This document shows positions 62,801-64,000 of a stretch of 64,000 nucleotides of DNA, piece by piece; positions within the stretch are counted from its first letter, which is position 1; each line of letters opens with the position of its first letter. This stretch comes from a bacterium (lineage in GTDB: Bacteria > Armatimonadota > UBA5829). The position numbers and the translations under genes are program-made. Under the pieces are notes generated by a model. The model saw nothing but the letters and a program-made list of their open reading frames with translations. It was not told the origin of the DNA and did not search any database. The stretch is taken from contig JAJFVF010000022.1 of NCBI GenBank assembly GCA_021371935.1, positions 124,001 to 188,000 on the forward strand. The letters are read 5' to 3'.

Positions 62801-64000
62801 TATAGCTTGCACTTTTGACGCCGCTCGCCGTCCAACCGGTTCTGAACGCTTTTGCCTTCAGCGTCGAGGTATATTGAACCAGTATGATACCACCGGAAGC
62901 TACTGCTGGATCGGACTCGGTCGGATCGGTTCCGTTGGTTGTATAGTGAATAGTCACTCCCGGCGAAGTGCAGTTGACTGTCACACTCTGCCCGGTCGAA
63001 TAGGTGCCGCCGTCGGGACTGAATGTTGGAATCGCCGCGACAAGGGTGAAATCCGCGCTCCTGGCCTCGCTCGGTGTCCAGCCTGTTTTGAACGCTTTGG
63101 CTTTCAATGTCAGACTCTGGTTGACAGCAACAGTCGAACCGGATGCCACGGTCGGGTCTGACTCTGTAGGCTCAAGCCCGTTTATTGTGTAGTGAATCGT
63201 CACACCTGCAGTGGAACAGGTAACCAATACGTTCTTCGTTGTATTGAACGTGCCTCCGGCAGGATTGAAAGAAGGGGTCGCGGAAGCCAGATTATAAATA
63301 CCTGTCTTGACATAGCTCGGCTGAAGTCCCGACTTCCATGCTTTCACTCGAAGTATGGCATTGCCGTTCACAGAGATCGTCCCGCCCTCGGCGATGGGTG
63401 TATCCGATTCTGTCGGTATATTACCGTTGGTGGTATAGTGCATCATCGCCATCGAAGTGGCGCAGTGAATCACAACACTCTGCGTGCTGTTATAGGTTCC
63501 ACTGTCGGGAGTAAGCGTAGGCGTGGCGACCATCGGCCAATATTCGTCCGCACCAATGTCTACCGCCGTGTTGCCTATGCGCGACTGCGCATCCATATCG
63601 TCTGAAGGTATGCCGGGTGCCGTATTTAGGCCGACATCACGACAAGGCGACGTGGAAGACAGATGATAGTCGGCTCCCGCTCTGTCCACAAATTGTGGGT
63701 TGGCGGAAATGTCGTGTGCGGAAGCGGACAGCCCTGAATAATCATATGAAGTATTGCCGTAAACGCAGTTATGGTCGAGCGTTGGAGGTGCGGTTTGACC
63801 TTGGTAGATGCCGGATGAGTTGAAGGCAATTATGTTGTTCTCCATTGTGCTCGGTGAAGATGCCAGGTAGATGCCGCCACCATCATAAACTGCAGTATTG
63901 TCCACAATGGTATTGTTGGTAATTGTCAGAAAGCTGTTGCTTGTGCAAAAACCGCCGCCAAAGTTCGCTATATTACCGGATATGATGTTGTTCGTCACTA
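59835..64000 (-). CDS. Giant surface protein with beta-helix and chitobiase-type Ig repeats, 5' truncated
   Basis: More than 1387 residues are visible; the frame is open to the window edge, so the N-terminus with any signal peptide is missing. Three parallel beta-helix blocks (NNIISGNIANFGGGF, NNTIVDNTAVYDGGGIY types) end in IGADEYW-like caps. Between them are five repeats with the pattern TFSPDGGTY...TIHYTTNGTDPTESDP...LKAKAFRTGW, typical of chitobiase/hexosaminidase C-terminal domains. The C-terminus has two OB-like beta domains (VDRTAGIRVDTTDT, WFIIDDGSSVGVKV). It likely is cell-surface or secreted. Confidence 0.85.
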   Translation of the reverse strand, partial: VTNNIISGNIANFGGGFCTSNSFLTITNNTIVDNTAVYDGGGIYLASSPSTMENNIIAFNSSGIYQGQTAPPTLDHNCVYGNTSYDYSGLSASAHDISANPQFVDRAGADYHLSSTSPCRDVGLNTAPGIPSDDMDAQSRIGNTAVDIGADEYWPMVATPTLTPDSGTYNSTQSVVIHCATSMAMMHYTTNGNIPTESDTPIAEGGTISVNGNAILRVKAWKSGLQPSYVKTGIYNLASATPSFNPAGGTFNTTKNVLVTCSTAGVTIHYTINGLEPTESDPTVASGSTVAVNQSLTLKAKAFKTGWTPSEARSADFTLVAAIPTFSPDGGTYSTGQSVTVNCTSPGVTIHYTTNGTDPTESDPAVASGGIILVQYTSTLKAKAFRTGWTASGVKSASYTITTVATPQLSPDGGISNRQIDVTVTCVTPDATIHYTTNGVDPTESDPIVVSGSTIAVNQSLTLKAKAFKSGLTASATKSADYTITNVLYVDVNASGPTYDGLTWQSAFTTIDDAIGIAVRGNEIWVAGGEYFLYRSLLLTDQLSLYGGFAGNETSRSQRDWVAHASQLRIKVDESVVVVDKGASWDTVISGFTIMDGNADFGGGIDCTDASPTIENNIITGNTASTDGGGIYVGGDSAPNIYNNLIIFNNSVRFGGAICCVDSEAKIINNTILNNTAADGSGIACLGDRMFSLANNIIAFNDSGIFCDGCPPDLVSNYVGQNSVYDYLGLDPGPTDIIGEHDPGFVDYDNGDYHLMYTSSCVDRGDSSLVPTGWVDMDAKERISGSSVDVGAYECGLAATPSFSPDGCTSNRPIDVVISCSLSGATIHYTTNGLDPTESDPTIASGGSIAISSTTTLKARSFKAGWSPSAVKTAQYTITNLVYVWDSAPGPTHDGMTWQTACLSVSDGIHFAVTGNEIWVAAGHYYDNITLPAEVCLYGGFVGNETARYQRNWNANATILDGDRRSSVITVASNATTATVIDGFVIENGYAERGGGICCVECSPTITNNVIRYNGSNECGSGVYCDRSSAAIKNNIFDGNYGPIGSAIALEGESLVSMVNNTFVRNESKGGGAVSSRSSSLPEMVNNIVAFNQSGIYCDSASIKLYNNCIYGNVEFDYIGIEHGRSDINDDPHFVDFDGGNLHLSENSCCIDSGTNRHTMVLDLDGAIRPQDGDIDTTAAWDIGAYEYPLNLYGAKNTYPEGSAIAFGGAAVTAQMTGSIYVERVDRTAGIRVDTTDTFTVGTLVNVSGQILVDSISGECYIAASAPWPEPMSGQCIIRPFGFVNKSLGGGPCGIQDGISDGYGLNNIGLLVTVFGNVTAVDTSSPRRWFIIDDGSSVGVKVTVPLGVTINPVWQFATVRGISSCEKVGENLCRVIICRDQADISAL
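62548..63527 (-). repeat. Four tandem chitobiase-type repeat units
   Basis: Four units of about 240 bp each encode the same Ig-like fold; a fifth unit lies at about 61365-61605. Shared codons such as those for TESDP and LKAKAFK are nearly identical, so the units arose by duplication and may recombine. Confidence 0.8.

Noticed and set aside
62548-63527. CRISPR-like direct repeats
   Set aside because: The repeats encode Ig-like protein domains of about 240 bp in frame; no short repeat-spacer pattern was seen anywhere in the window.

Overview
The window looks like a chromosomal segment of a diderm, flagellated bacterium, probably uncultured. Supporting features are Lgt and LspA lipoprotein processing, PilT motors, a Che cluster with FliM, and FeoB iron uptake. 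Starts are mostly ATG after GGAGG-type sites, with several TTG and GTG starts. Chitobiase-type Ig-like repeats, beta-helix surface protein, Gfo/Idh/MocA oxidoreductase and RpoN together would suit Armatimonadota or a neighbouring phylum. That placement is a guess from gene content, not a phylogeny.

Layout. 1-1139: 3' part of a sigma-54 activator. 1195-8208 (minus): cheA-cheR-cheY-cheX-fliM-cheC-cheD-cheB, with no cheW or receptor gene. 8487-9908: rpoN with an inserted zinc-ribbon. 10073-11223 (minus): two small membrane proteins. 11419-18450: complete trpEGDCFBA operon preceded by a promoter, a Trp-containing leader peptide and an attenuator. 18532-22067: deoC, a pentapeptide-repeat protein, tRNA-Gly, tRNA-Cys, and an FmdE/EcfT/EcfA set. 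22129-30473 (minus): mpg, peroxiredoxin, a rhodanese-fused CoA-disulfide reductase homologue, lgt, lspA, a DksA-like protein, ileS and rfbD. 30591-33059: a 2.47-kb insertion element with perfect 19-bp terminal inverted repeats, an 8-bp target duplication and passenger genes. 33238-41508: SpoIID-like protein, rsmI, a parvulin foldase, two sugar-metabolism-type genes and tandem pilT genes. 41712-47375: tRNA-Asn, a decayed metallo-beta-lactamase gene, and a metal-handling ABC operon that resembles zinc-uptake (Zrg-type) loci. 47615-51667 (minus): DtxR-type regulator, feoA, feoB and a FeoB-associated Cys-rich protein, with two matching TTAG-N6-CTAA operators. 52118-53788: an ECF sigma factor with a long C-terminal extension. 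54511-59524: an accessory two-gene module, namely a 1030-residue coiled-coil protein and a protein with a pre-toxin TG-like segment followed by a PD-(D/E)xK-like nuclease motif. 59835-64000 (minus): a giant surface protein cut by the window end.

The intergenic spaces carry several repeat families: a roughly 80-bp double-hairpin element (three full copies and one short copy), a GGCTCGG hairpin element (two copies), an inverted GTCATTCCCG element, and tandem arrays with an exact 7-bp period after several genes. An 8-bp repeat lies inside trpF.

The strongest candidates for something new are the 54511-59524 toxin-like pair, the passenger-carrying insertion element with an RNA-like segment, the zinc-ribbon RpoN alongside a GAFTHA activator, and the ECF sigma factor with its fused C-terminal region.
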